Below are positions 1-7,205 of a DNA stretch of 14,820 bases, piece by piece. This DNA is from Prochlorococcus sp. AG-409-A19 (lineage in GTDB: Bacteria > Cyanobacteriota > Cyanobacteriia > PCC-6307 > Cyanobiaceae). Made by a program: the position numbers and the translations under genes. The DNA is taken from assembly GCA_003216155.1 (NCBI GenBank), contig QCJH01000020.1, positions 1 through 14,820 of the forward strand. Reading direction: 5' to 3'. The stretch's first letter is position 1, and every line of letters starts with the position of its first letter. Under the pieces are notes generated by a model. It made no database searches. It was not told the DNA's origin and was given only the letters and a program-made list of their open reading frames with translations.

Positions 1-2
1 TT

Positions 3-779
3 CACTACCCTAAAGTTAATCACTATCAACTTGTTTCAGCAAGCAAAGCAGTACGGACTTCATTGCATAAAGCAGGTTTCCCTGTTGACAATGCACCTGT
101 GGTTTATCCAGGAGCAAGAGTAGAACTTTTCGGAAAACACGCGATAGGGAGAAGCCTGCCTCCACCACTAGGTTATTCAAGTAAATCATCTCTAGGGTCT
201 CCTTCAAACCCTTTAAAAATAGCTTTCGCAGGCCTACTTATGGGTAGTAAAGGGGCTCATACACTCGTAGAAGCAGCTGGAAAACTTCAGAAAGAAGGTA
301 TCTCTTTACAGCTCAATCTTGCAGGTGGAGAATTTCAAGAACATTATTGGCATAACTTAAAGAAATTAGCTGCACAATCTGGTTTAGAAGGTCTCGTCAA
401 CTGGGTAGGACAACTAAACAGAAAAAAACTTGCAAGATTCTATATGCTGCATCACATAGGTGTATTCCCCTCAAATTATCCAGAAGCATTTGGAATCGTT
501 GGGGCCGAGATGCAAGCTAGTGGCTTAGCGCTTATATCAAGCGGGGTGGGTGGTGCAAAAGAGATAATAAAAGATGGTATTAGCGGAATCCTATTTGAAG
601 CAGGAAATACAAGTAGTCTTAAATCTGTCTTACTAAGGCTAGTAAATGATGAATGTTTAATTCGTCGAATCGCAAAAGAAGGTGAAATACAAACACGAGA
701 ATCTTTCTCAGTCAGCAAAAGCAGTGCAGATTTAGAACAAATTTTCTTAAGTCTTCGAAATCAAGGTACTGGAAATTGA
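3..779 (+). CDS. Glycosyltransferase family 4, C-terminal part (5' end outside window)
   Basis: This is the C-terminal ~258 residues of a GT-B fold sugar transferase. The frame stays open to the left edge with no stop, so the gene begins upstream; the TTG at 63 is internal and not a believable start. What is seen: a Rossmann-like start of the second GT-B domain (AGLLMGSKGAHTLVEAA), then the GT4 signature PEAFGIVGAE at 480-509 with the two glutamates (483-485 and 507-509) spaced as in the EX7E motif, followed by SGVGGAKEII and DGISGILF, which usually contact the donor nucleotide-sugar. GT4 enzymes transfer a sugar from an NDP-sugar to a growing glycan at the cytoplasmic face of the membrane. 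Donor and acceptor cannot be read from the sequence. The gene is followed by a 128-bp spacer that separates it from the next glycosyltransferase. Confidence 0.9.
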   Translation, partial: HYPKVNHYQLVSASKAVRTSLHKAGFPVDNAPVVYPGARVELFGKHAIGRSLPPPLGYSSKSSLGSPSNPLKIAFAGLLMGSKGAHTLVEAAGKLQKEGISLQLNLAGGEFQEHYWHNLKKLAAQSGLEGLVNWVGQLNRKKLARFYMLHHIGVFPSNYPEAFGIVGAEMQASGLALISSGVGGAKEIIKDGISGILFEAGNTSSLKSVLLRLVNDECLIRRIAKEGEIQTRESFSVSKSSADLEQIFLSLRNQGTGN

Positions 780-907
780 CTTTGCTTTTCACTAGCAAAA
801 AGCTTAAGATTAGAAAAGCACAAAAATAAATTATTTTAAGCATGAACAAAAAAATGATTAGGATTCTCACAAATGATTATTCTTATTTAGTCATGAATTA
901 ATTTTTT

Positions 908-1798
908 GTGAAAAAAAACTCATGGGCTGCGGAGGAACTGATTAACCAAGGCAGTGCATTATCAGATAAAAACCCTGCCCTTTCTCAATACCTAATTAGC
1001 CAAGGTATTAAACAAGTGCCATGTGAAGGTATTGCATGGTTCAACTTAGGAATAACCCTACATCAAAGAAAAAAAATACCTGCAGCAATAAGGGCATACC
1101 GGCATGCCTTAATAAGTAAAAATGCACCTTTCGAAGAAGCTCAAAACAATCTTGCACATGAGCTTCTGCTCAACAGTCAGTTTGAAGAAGGGTGGAATGA
1201 ATATGAAAAATGTACTGCTAGATCTAAAAGGGAAGATTTCATATTGGCAGAAAGAATGTATGGCTCTGTATGGAAAGGTCTTAAAGATAAACGCCCATGT
1301 AATCAACTCATAATCATATCAGAGCAAGGTCTTGGAGACACTCTTCAATTCTGTAGACTTGTTCCTGAAATAAAACAAATACTAGGGGTTAAGACCACTT
1401 TGTTTTGTCCAGAAAATCTAGCTCCACTTTTAAGAACCTGTAAGAATATTGGAGATATCAGTCTTATGTTAGGCGGCTTTGATCCTAAAATAAGATGGTG
1501 TCCACTAATGAGTCTTCCACATCGTCTTGGGTTAAATCATAACAATATTCCTTCAGCGAATAGTTATTTAAAACCAGAACCTGAGAGAGTGGATAAATGG
1601 AAAAAAACCCTAAGGCGCAAACCCAAACATCTTCTCATCGCTTTACATTGGCAAGGTAATCCAAAGTTCGAAAAAAGGCTTTATTCCAAAGGTAGATCAA
1701 TACCTTTCAAAAGTTGGCTAGATTTAAAGGGTATACCTAACATCGAATTTATTTCTATTCAGAAAGGTGCAGGGATAGAACAATTAAAAAACAAGTAA
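908..1798 (+). CDS. TPR plus GT9-like glycosyltransferase, N-terminal part, frameshifted
   Basis: This 296-residue frame is the front part of a tetratricopeptide-repeat protein fused to a GT-B domain of the heptosyltransferase (GT9)-like type. TPR-like helices lie at residues ~41-105 (AWFNLGITLHQRKKIPAAIRAYRHAL, then a second pair ending in EEGWNEYE, split here as AWFNLGITLHQ and EEGWNEYE for the landmarks). Then comes a W-x-G linker and the EQGLGDTLQF motif (residues 139-148) typical of TPR-GT9 proteins, which starts the catalytic domain. GTG 908 is the first usable start, because the in-frame ATG at 893 is followed at once by TAA (899). The frame stops at TAA 1796-1798 in the middle of the conserved SIQKGAG...EQL region, and the missing C-terminus continues in the +1 frame from 1797. 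Removing one A from the six-A run 1786-1791 restores one protein. It may be an assembly error, a disabled gene or a recoded one. Confidence 0.8.
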   Translation: MKKNSWAAEELINQGSALSDKNPALSQYLISQGIKQVPCEGIAWFNLGITLHQRKKIPAAIRAYRHALISKNAPFEEAQNNLAHELLLNSQFEEGWNEYEKCTARSKREDFILAERMYGSVWKGLKDKRPCNQLIIISEQGLGDTLQFCRLVPEIKQILGVKTTLFCPENLAPLLRTCKNIGDISLMLGGFDPKIRWCPLMSLPHRLGLNHNNIPSANSYLKPEPERVDKWKKTLRRKPKHLLIALHWQGNPKFEKRLYSKGRSIPFKSWLDLKGIPNIEFISIQKGAGIEQLKNK

Positions 1799-1802
1799 AA
1801 GC

Positions 1803-2111
1803 TTGCCTTTTGTTGCTGGACAGAAAGAATTCGATGAAACTATGGATTTCAGAGATACTTCAGCGGTACTAGCCAATTGTGATCTTCTTTTAAGTGCAGA
1901 CAGTAGTGTTGTCCATTTAGCTGGTGCAATGGGGACTCCGGTTTGGATCGCCCTTTCATGGATACCAGAATGGAGATGGGGACTTGAAGGGCAAACAACT
2001 CCTTGGTATCAAAGCGCTCGGCTTTTCCGTCAGCCCCACGCAGGGAACTGGAAAGCAGTGGTATCAGATATACGAAAAGAACTCATTAGTATTTCTCAAA
2101 TATCCTTATGA
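1803..2111 (+). CDS. TPR plus GT9-like glycosyltransferase, C-terminal part, frameshifted
   Basis: This is the missing C-terminal ~102 residues of the preceding gene, in the next frame. The frame is open from 1797, and its only candidate start is a TTG (1803), so independent translation is doubtful. It contains DTSAVLANCDLLLSADSSVV followed by HLAGAMGTPVW, the nucleotide-sugar-binding end of GT9-like enzymes. In intact relatives this follows SIQKGAG...EQL after a short variable stretch, which matches the joint here almost exactly. The stop overlaps the ATG of the next glycosyltransferase (ATGA, 2108-2111). That translational coupling suggests the C-terminal half was, at least recently, translated as part of the full protein. 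The fragment alone lacks the acceptor domain and most of the donor domain, so it should not be active by itself. Confidence 0.75.
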   Translation: MPFVAGQKEFDETMDFRDTSAVLANCDLLLSADSSVVHLAGAMGTPVWIALSWIPEWRWGLEGQTTPWYQSARLFRQPHAGNWKAVVSDIRKELISISQISL

Positions 2112-3085
2112 AAACCCTTGCTCTAACGGACTCATCATTCCCCTGGCATAGTTTTAATATTCGCTTTGGGCAATATTCAAAAGACCTCGAACTCCCAATA
2201 ACTATTAGCAGAGATGTAAATAAAATCGACTTTCTAACTGCTGGCGAGACATTGATTTTTTACCGATTTGATCCACTTTGGGGAGATTTAGCACAAAAAC
2301 TTTCAATTGCATCCAGTCGAGGAATAAAAATAATCAGTGATATAGATGATCTACTTTGGCAAGCACCAGGTTGGCCACAAGCAAGGCTAAAGGGATTAAC
2401 AAATGCCCTACGCGAATGTCACATAATCACATGCAGCACAACTGCATTAAAGGAATTGCTCACATTTATGTTTCCCAATCAAACAATCATTCTCATACCA
2501 AATAGCACACCACCTAAGCGGAAAAGAAATCGTCAACCAAGATATTCAAAACTCCGATTATGTTGGACTGGAGCTCCATGGACAAGGCCTAAAGATCTAG
2601 AAATATTAAAGCCATTATCCACATGGCTCAATCAACAAAATATTCCCATTTCATGGAGACATATTGGCCATTGCGAAGGTAGGCTTAGTTTTGCAGAAGC
2701 AATCGGAATCAATCCCAACGATGTTGAAATACTTCCCCTACTGCCTCATCAAGACTATCTTAATTCTATAGAAGGTGATATTGGACTGGCACCACTTTCA
2801 AATGGAGCCTTTAATTCCTTTAAAAGTGAAATAAAATTACTTGAATTTAGTGGCCTAGGTATACCTTGGATAGCATCTTCATCACCTCCATATAATGCCT
2901 TATGTAAACGTTGGTCATTGTCAGGCAGGCTATGCAAAGAACCTGAAGAATGGATAACACATTTCAAAAGCCTTATGAATCCTAATCTTCGTAAACAAGA
3001 AGGTGAGAAGCTACAGCAACTCAGTCATCAGCTTCAAAGCCACAATCAAGCTGTTATGCAATGGAGAGAAATATTAACTAGGTGA
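2108..3085 (+). CDS. GT4-like glycosyltransferase (GT-B fold)
   Basis: This complete 325-residue protein is probably a glycosyltransferase of glycan assembly, acting in the cytoplasm. Seen in order: an N-terminal domain with the ISDIDDLLW motif (aspartates 78, 80 and 81), which is frequent in a subgroup of GT4-like enzymes; a domain junction PNSTPP at residues 131-136; the start of the second domain at LRLCWTGAPW; then DIGLAPLSNGAFNSFKSE followed by IKLLEFSGLGIP (residues ~224-253), which resembles the GT4 donor-binding region with its conserved FN...KS...K-LE pattern. No signal peptide or membrane segment is visible. The start ATG overlaps the stop of the upstream frameshifted gene by 4 nt, so the two are coupled. 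A 174-bp spacer follows. The donor sugar is unknown; a heptose or a derivative made by the downstream operon is possible but not shown. Confidence 0.8.
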   Translation: MKTLALTDSSFPWHSFNIRFGQYSKDLELPITISRDVNKIDFLTAGETLIFYRFDPLWGDLAQKLSIASSRGIKIISDIDDLLWQAPGWPQARLKGLTNALRECHIITCSTTALKELLTFMFPNQTIILIPNSTPPKRKRNRQPRYSKLRLCWTGAPWTRPKDLEILKPLSTWLNQQNIPISWRHIGHCEGRLSFAEAIGINPNDVEILPLLPHQDYLNSIEGDIGLAPLSNGAFNSFKSEIKLLEFSGLGIPWIASSSPPYNALCKRWSLSGRLCKEPEEWITHFKSLMNPNLRKQEGEKLQQLSHQLQSHNQAVMQWREILTR

Positions 3086-3218
3086 CTCGAAAAATTCAGC
3101 CAAATACCAATCCTTCAATAAGGAAGCCCCAAGGAGCAAAAAAATCATAAATGAAGGTCAAACTTTAACTATCAATAATTTTTGGTTCAACCATCATAAG
3201 ATATATTTTCTAATTACT

Positions 3219-3224
3219 TATAAT
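3219..3224 (+). promoter_or_regulatory. Putative -10 box (TATAAT) of the downstream operon
   Basis: A perfect TATAAT lies 35 bp before the ATG at 3260, in the longest spacer of the window (174 bp, 3086-3259), just ahead of a twelve-gene coupled run. No convincing TTGACA-like -35 box sits 16-18 bp upstream. Cyanobacterial promoters often have only a -10 element, but in DNA this A+T-rich a chance match is quite possible. Confidence 0.35.
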
Positions 3225-3259
3225 AAAAATTATCTTGATTCATATTGAACTAGACCAAC

Positions 3260-3931
3260 ATGCAACCTGAGTTAGATAACACCTTAAATCGGCATCGAGT
3301 GTTATGTCCAAATCCAAGCCAAGAGAAATCAAAAGCCGCTCTATTCCTTGACAGAGATGGTGTAATTATTGAAGATAAAAACTATATTTCAAACCCTAAT
3401 CTAGTGAGTTTATGTAAAGGAGCTAAAAATCTTCTCTTACATGCAAATCATTTTGGCTGGCCTGTAATTATTATTACCAACCAGTCTGGAATATCTAGAG
3501 GGTATTTTAACTGGTTAGACTATGAGAGAGTAACTGATCGTTTACTAGATTTAATTGGCTGCCCTTGTCCAATCAAAGCAATTTATGCAAATGGCGAAAG
3601 TAAAGATAATGGGCCAAGAAGCTGGAGAAAACCAAATCCTACAATGATTTTCAAGGCATCAAAAGAATTCAATATTGACTTGCAGCGATCTATTCTGATT
3701 GGTGATAGATTAACAGATCTACAAGCAGGAGCTCGGGCAGGAATTGATTTAGTAGTGCATGTCTTAACTGGTCATGGCAAAAACGAAAGGCAATCGATCA
3801 AAGTGCAGGAATCACAAAGCAAGAAATACTTTTTAGGCGAAAAGCATAAACCAAAAATATTAATGCTTGAATCTTTAGAATCATTCCCTCTAGAACTATT
3901 CAAATCACAACTTAATTTAACTTCAGAATAA
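3260..3931 (+). CDS. gmhB: GmhB-like D-glycero-D-manno-heptose 1,7-bisphosphate phosphatase (HAD)
   Basis: This 223-residue HAD-superfamily phosphatase most likely removes the 7-phosphate from a heptose 1,7-bisphosphate, the third step of NDP-heptose synthesis in the cytoplasm. Motif I is LFLDRDGVI, with nucleophile D31 and general acid/base D33. Motif II is IIITNQSG (T73, N74). Motif III is the lysine of RKPNP (K124). Motif IV is GDRLTD (D149, D153). The order and spacing match the GmhB/histidinol-phosphatase family. One difference from E. coli GmhB is that the usual zinc-binding Cys/His set between motifs II and III is not complete: only C101 and C103 are there. The first ~25 residues and the last ~45 (after ~178) extend beyond the core. 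It is the first gene of the run, 2 nt before the next one. A related phosphatase specificity, for example another sugar bisphosphate, cannot be excluded. Confidence 0.8.
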   Translation: MQPELDNTLNRHRVLCPNPSQEKSKAALFLDRDGVIIEDKNYISNPNLVSLCKGAKNLLLHANHFGWPVIIITNQSGISRGYFNWLDYERVTDRLLDLIGCPCPIKAIYANGESKDNGPRSWRKPNPTMIFKASKEFNIDLQRSILIGDRLTDLQAGARAGIDLVVHVLTGHGKNERQSIKVQESQSKKYFLGEKHKPKILMLESLESFPLELFKSQLNLTSE

Positions 3932-3933
3932 CA

Positions 3934-5151
3934 ATGAAAACTTACAATTGTGACATTGTTATCATCGGTGGTGGGATAGTGGGTTTATGTATAGCCAATC
4001 AACTTGTCAAGCGAAATATTAGTTCAAATATTATCATTCTTGACAAAGAAGCTACTCTTGGTTTACATACTTCAGGAAGAAATAGTGGAGTAATCCATGC
4101 TGGGCTTTATTACAAGCCAAATTCTTTAAAGGCAAAAGTATGTGTGTCAGGTTCAAAACGTCTAACTTCTTGGATTCATGAAAGAAATCTGCCTATAAAT
4201 AAGTGTGGTAAAGTTATTGTTGCGCAAAAAGAAGAAGTAGATGAGCAGTTAGACATTTTAGTTGAGCGAGGAAGGAAAAATGGGGCCCAAGTGGAGTGGT
4301 TAGACGAAAAACAACTAAAAGAAATAGTTCCCGAATCTCGAACTGCATCAGGCAGAGCTATTTGGAGCCCTAATACATCAGTTATTAAACCATTATTAAT
4401 TATTGACCAGCTCCAAAAAGAACTAGCTGCATCTGGAGTTTTAATAATGAGAGGACAGAAGGATTGGTCTGCTAAGCCTAAAGATAGAATAATCAATCTC
4501 AAGGATGGTACTCATGTAAGTTATGCACATTTAATTAATTGTTCAGGCTTACAAGCTGACCGTATTGCCCATCAATTTGGAATTGGACAACAGTATTCAC
4601 TACTACCATTTAAAGGGCTTTATTGGCAAATAAAAAAAGACTGTCCAATTCAACCAAGGTGTAACTTATATCCTGTTCCTGATTTGAATATTCCTTTTCT
4701 TGGGATACATTTTACACCAAGCGCAGATATCAATCCAATTGTAAGCATTGGTCCTACTGCTACACCTGCATTAGGCAGGGAGAACTACAAAGCCATCGAA
4801 TCGATTGAACCATTAATGGCTCTTAATAATTTTTCTTTATTAGCCATGCAGTATTTAATGAATAAAGGCGGTTTCCGAAACTATGTACATAATCAAGCTT
4901 TTATCAATTGGCCAAATTTTTTCATTCGTGCCGTACAAGAACTTATCCCTAGTATCCAACTCGAACACATTGAATTAAGTCAAAAGATTGGCATCAGATC
5001 CCAGCTTTTCAATAACACAAACCAAAGCCTTGAAGATGACTTCCTATGTTTAGAAGGACCAGATAGTACCCACGTCATGAATGCCATTTCTCCAGCCTTT
5101 ACAAGTAGCTTTGCATTGGCTGACCTGATTCTGGATCAAGCAAACCTATAA
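3934..5151 (+). CDS. lhgO: LhgO-like FAD-dependent 2-hydroxyacid oxidoreductase
   Basis: This 405-residue flavoprotein belongs to the DAO superfamily and resembles L-2-hydroxyglutarate oxidase/dehydrogenase. It begins with the FAD-binding GGGIVG (residues 12-17) on the first beta strand, and D37 ends the second strand (IIILDKE). It then shows HTSGRNSGVIHAGLYY (residues 45-60), which is diagnostic of the LhgO group, followed by KA. Length and colinearity fit the family, with a conserved end SPAFTSSFALADLI. Family enzymes oxidise L-2-hydroxyglutarate to 2-oxoglutarate with FAD. Inside a sugar-nucleotide operon the real substrate may be another 2-hydroxyacid or a sugar-derived acid; that is inference. 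It follows gmhB by 2 nt and precedes hddC by 10 nt, so it is firmly embedded among heptose genes. The symbol reflects family resemblance only. Confidence 0.75.
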   Translation: MKTYNCDIVIIGGGIVGLCIANQLVKRNISSNIIILDKEATLGLHTSGRNSGVIHAGLYYKPNSLKAKVCVSGSKRLTSWIHERNLPINKCGKVIVAQKEEVDEQLDILVERGRKNGAQVEWLDEKQLKEIVPESRTASGRAIWSPNTSVIKPLLIIDQLQKELAASGVLIMRGQKDWSAKPKDRIINLKDGTHVSYAHLINCSGLQADRIAHQFGIGQQYSLLPFKGLYWQIKKDCPIQPRCNLYPVPDLNIPFLGIHFTPSADINPIVSIGPTATPALGRENYKAIESIEPLMALNNFSLLAMQYLMNKGGFRNYVHNQAFINWPNFFIRAVQELIPSIQLEHIELSQKIGIRSQLFNNTNQSLEDDFLCLEGPDSTHVMNAISPAFTSSFALADLILDQANL

Positions 5152-5161
5152 AATAAAAATC

Positions 5162-5893
5162 ATGAGCAGGCCCCTTCGCGCTCTAATACTTGCCGCAGGC
5201 CTTGGTACTCGCCTGCGTCCCCTAACTCTCAAGTCACCCAAATGCCTTGTAAAGGTTGCAGGGAAACCCTTATTAGAGTTATGGCTAAAAGAACTGGAAA
5301 AACTGGACTGTGAAGCAGCACTGATCAATACACATCATCTAGCTGAGCAAGTGCAGGCCTTTCTAGAGGAATGGAAAGGAACAAGGATGAATGTACAAAC
5401 CACATACGAACCAATACTTTTAGGGACTGCAGCAACTCTGTTACTCAACCAAAACTTTTTTAAAGCGCATACTGGACTTTTAATCCATGCGGACAATGTC
5501 ACCAGGGCCAATTTAAAAGAATTTCTTGAAGCACATAAAAACAGATCTAGCACTTGCCTAATAACCATGTTGACCTTCAGAAGTTCCAAGCCAAGCCAAT
5601 GCGGCATAGTTGAAATAGATAACAAAGGTGTAGTACAAGGATTTCATGAGAAAGTTGCAGAACCACCAGGAAACTGTGCAAATGGAGCCGTGTATTTATT
5701 TGACCCTCCCTTTCTTGAATGGCTTCAAATGAACGCTCCTAACGCAAAAGACTTCAGCACTGAAGTACTGCCACTACTACTTGGACGAATTCAAACTTGG
5801 CATACAAATGAAATTTTTCAAGATATAGGTACTCCCGAATCCTTATTGGAAATTCAAAAGCTTATGGGATCTTCGAATGGAGTTAAACAATGA
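5162..5893 (+). CDS. hddC: HddC-like sugar-1-phosphate nucleotidyltransferase
   Basis: This 243-residue enzyme transfers a nucleotide from an NTP to a sugar 1-phosphate. By length and neighbours it best fits D-glycero-alpha-D-manno-heptose 1-phosphate guanylyltransferase (HddC), which makes GDP-heptose. It shows the GLGTRLRPLT signature (residues 13-22), followed by K27 in KSPKCLV, the GKPLLE element, an LLGTA loop near residue 87 that contacts the base, and a metal-binding aspartate D111 in IHADNV. The C-terminal FQDIGTPESL is typical of the short nucleotidyltransferase group that lacks the left-handed beta-helix acyltransferase domain. It begins 10 nt after the oxidoreductase and overlaps the next gene by 4 nt (ATGA). 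Base preference (GTP, CTP or ATP) cannot be assigned from sequence; a MurU- or RmlA-like specificity is an alternative. Confidence 0.75.
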   Translation: MSRPLRALILAAGLGTRLRPLTLKSPKCLVKVAGKPLLELWLKELEKLDCEAALINTHHLAEQVQAFLEEWKGTRMNVQTTYEPILLGTAATLLLNQNFFKAHTGLLIHADNVTRANLKEFLEAHKNRSSTCLITMLTFRSSKPSQCGIVEIDNKGVVQGFHEKVAEPPGNCANGAVYLFDPPFLEWLQMNAPNAKDFSTEVLPLLLGRIQTWHTNEIFQDIGTPESLLEIQKLMGSSNGVKQ

Positions 5894-6504
5894 TTATGAA
5901 TGGTTCTGATTTTTCTACATACTCAAAAACATACTTAAAAAGGCTATATGCTTGTTTTAATGATGACATAATATTATCAATAGAAAATCTGGCTGAAAAT
6001 CTGAAAACTGCTTGGATTGAAGGCAGACAAGTATTTATTTGTGGCAATGGTGGCAGTGCTGCAAATGCTCTTCATATAACAAATGATTTTCATTACGGTG
6101 TTGGGGCCTGTGGCAATCCACCAAAAATAAATGGGCTAAAAGTAGAGGCATTATCAGCAAATCCTGCAATAGTTACATGCTTGGCAAATGACACAGGTTA
6201 CGAAAACATATACTCAGAACAATTAAAAGTTAAATCTAATCGGCAAGACATACTAATTGTCCTCTCAGGCAGTGGGAATTCTCCTAATGTCGTTGAAGCT
6301 TTAAAAACAGCTAAAGAGCTGGGTTTAAAAACTTACGCAATTCTGGCATTTAATGGTGGTTCATGTATTGACTTGGCAGATGTATCTATACACTTTCCTA
6401 TAGAAGATATGCAAATTGCTGAAGATACGCAAATAATTATTGGGCATCTATGTATGCAATGGCTTAATACACATAAGCCAACCTCAATGGAGACCCCCAA
6501 ATGA
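5890..6504 (+). CDS. gmhA: GmhA-like sedoheptulose 7-phosphate isomerase (SIS domain)
   Basis: This 204-residue SIS-fold isomerase most likely converts sedoheptulose 7-phosphate to a heptose 7-phosphate, the first step of heptose activation. The phosphate-binding signatures CGNGGSAANALH (residues 51-62) and LSGSGNSPNVVEAL (residues 125-138) are clear. In an alignment made by eye to E. coli GmhA, catalytic Glu65 corresponds to D66 (ITNDF) and catalytic His180 corresponds to Q181 (AEDTQIIIGH), so the canonical residues are changed. I believe a subgroup of GmhA-like proteins in polysaccharide loci shares the EDTQ...GH form. ATG 5890 overlaps the hddC stop; ATG 5896 is an equally possible start. 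It overlaps the following methyltransferase by 4 nt. If the substitutions matter, it could act on another phosphosugar. Confidence 0.8.
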   Translation: MIMNGSDFSTYSKTYLKRLYACFNDDIILSIENLAENLKTAWIEGRQVFICGNGGSAANALHITNDFHYGVGACGNPPKINGLKVEALSANPAIVTCLANDTGYENIYSEQLKVKSNRQDILIVLSGSGNSPNVVEALKTAKELGLKTYAILAFNGGSCIDLADVSIHFPIEDMQIAEDTQIIIGHLCMQWLNTHKPTSMETPK

Positions 6505-7178
6505 ACAATGTAGACTTCATGGCTCAACTCCACAAGAGTACAAAAAGGGACTATTTAGCAAGAGTTAATGATGCGGAATACCCAAAAGCTAAAGCAGCCA
6601 AACTTGCTAAAAAATTCGATTACGATTACTGGGATGGAGATCGAAGAATCTGCTATGGAGGATATAAATACATAGCAGGAAGATGGCAAATAGTTGCAGA
6701 ATCAATGGCTAAGCACTATCACTTAAATACCAAATCTAATCCTAAAATACTGGATGTAGGTTGCGGAAAAGGATATTTACTTTACGATTTCCTTAAAGTA
6801 ATACCTAATGCTGAGATACATGGGATTGATATATCTAAATATGCAATCAATAATGCAAAAGGGGAAATAAAGAAACATATAATAGAGGGTAATGCGACCT
6901 CACTACCATGGCCAGACAATTATTTTGACCTAGTGATATCGATAAATACCCTACATTGTTTATATTGCCATGAACTAGATAAAGCCATAAGCGAGATAGA
7001 GCGAGTTGGAAATTCCAATAAATATATCTGTGTCGAAAGCTATCGAAATGAAGAGGAAAAAGCCAATCTTTTATATTGGCAAGTTAGCTGCGAAGCATTT
7101 AATACACCCCAGGAATGGCAATGGTGGTTCCAAAAATTTCACTACACTGGAGATTATTCCTTTATTTACTTTGAATAG
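6501..7178 (+). CDS. Class I SAM-dependent methyltransferase
   Basis: This 225-residue Rossmann-fold methyltransferase carries motif I, ILDVGCGKGYLL (residues 83-94), an acidic residue D110 after the second strand (IHGIDIS) that would bind the SAM ribose, and motif IV-like YFDLVISINTLH (residues 141-152). An N-terminal ~75-residue segment contains the WDGDRRICYGGYKY stretch, which may form the substrate lid. Its place between GmhA-like and dehydrogenase genes, with ATGA overlap upstream, suggests O- or C-methylation of the sugar or of its nucleotide form. Methyltransferases of this Methyltransf_11-like group are too diverse to name a substrate. Translation starts at the coupled ATG 6501; an internal ATG at 6519 is possible. 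No membrane segment is visible. Confidence 0.8.
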   Translation: MNNVDFMAQLHKSTKRDYLARVNDAEYPKAKAAKLAKKFDYDYWDGDRRICYGGYKYIAGRWQIVAESMAKHYHLNTKSNPKILDVGCGKGYLLYDFLKVIPNAEIHGIDISKYAINNAKGEIKKHIIEGNATSLPWPDNYFDLVISINTLHCLYCHELDKAISEIERVGNSNKYICVESYRNEEEKANLLYWQVSCEAFNTPQEWQWWFQKFHYTGDYSFIYFE

Positions 7179-7205
7179 CATCAAATGGAGCTCCAATACA
7201 TAAAG

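Noticed and set aside
784..803. Hairpin GCTTTT...AAAAGC after the first glycosyltransferase, considered as a terminator
   Set aside because: The stem is only six base pairs, A+T-rich, and no T-run follows, so it is not a credible intrinsic terminator.
1786..1792. A AAA AAC slippery heptamer, in the correct phase for -1 ribosomal frameshifting
   Set aside because: A -1 shift here enters a frame that stops at TAG 1870-1872 and does not encode the conserved GT9 C-terminus; the needed shift is +1 (or loss of one A).
1924..2151. 75-residue frame overlapping the end of the TPR-GT9-like gene and the start of the next
   Set aside because: It is a shadow of conserved coding sequence in the other frames and has no recognisable motif.
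3112..3125. Small inverted repeat TCCTT-CAAT-AAGGA in the 3086-3259 spacer
   Set aside because: Five-base-pair stem without a T-tract; expected by chance and without a clear role.
4176..4502. 108-residue minus-strand frame within the LhgO-like gene
   Set aside because: It lies wholly opposite a well-conserved gene and shows no family motif; likewise all other minus-strand frames in the window.
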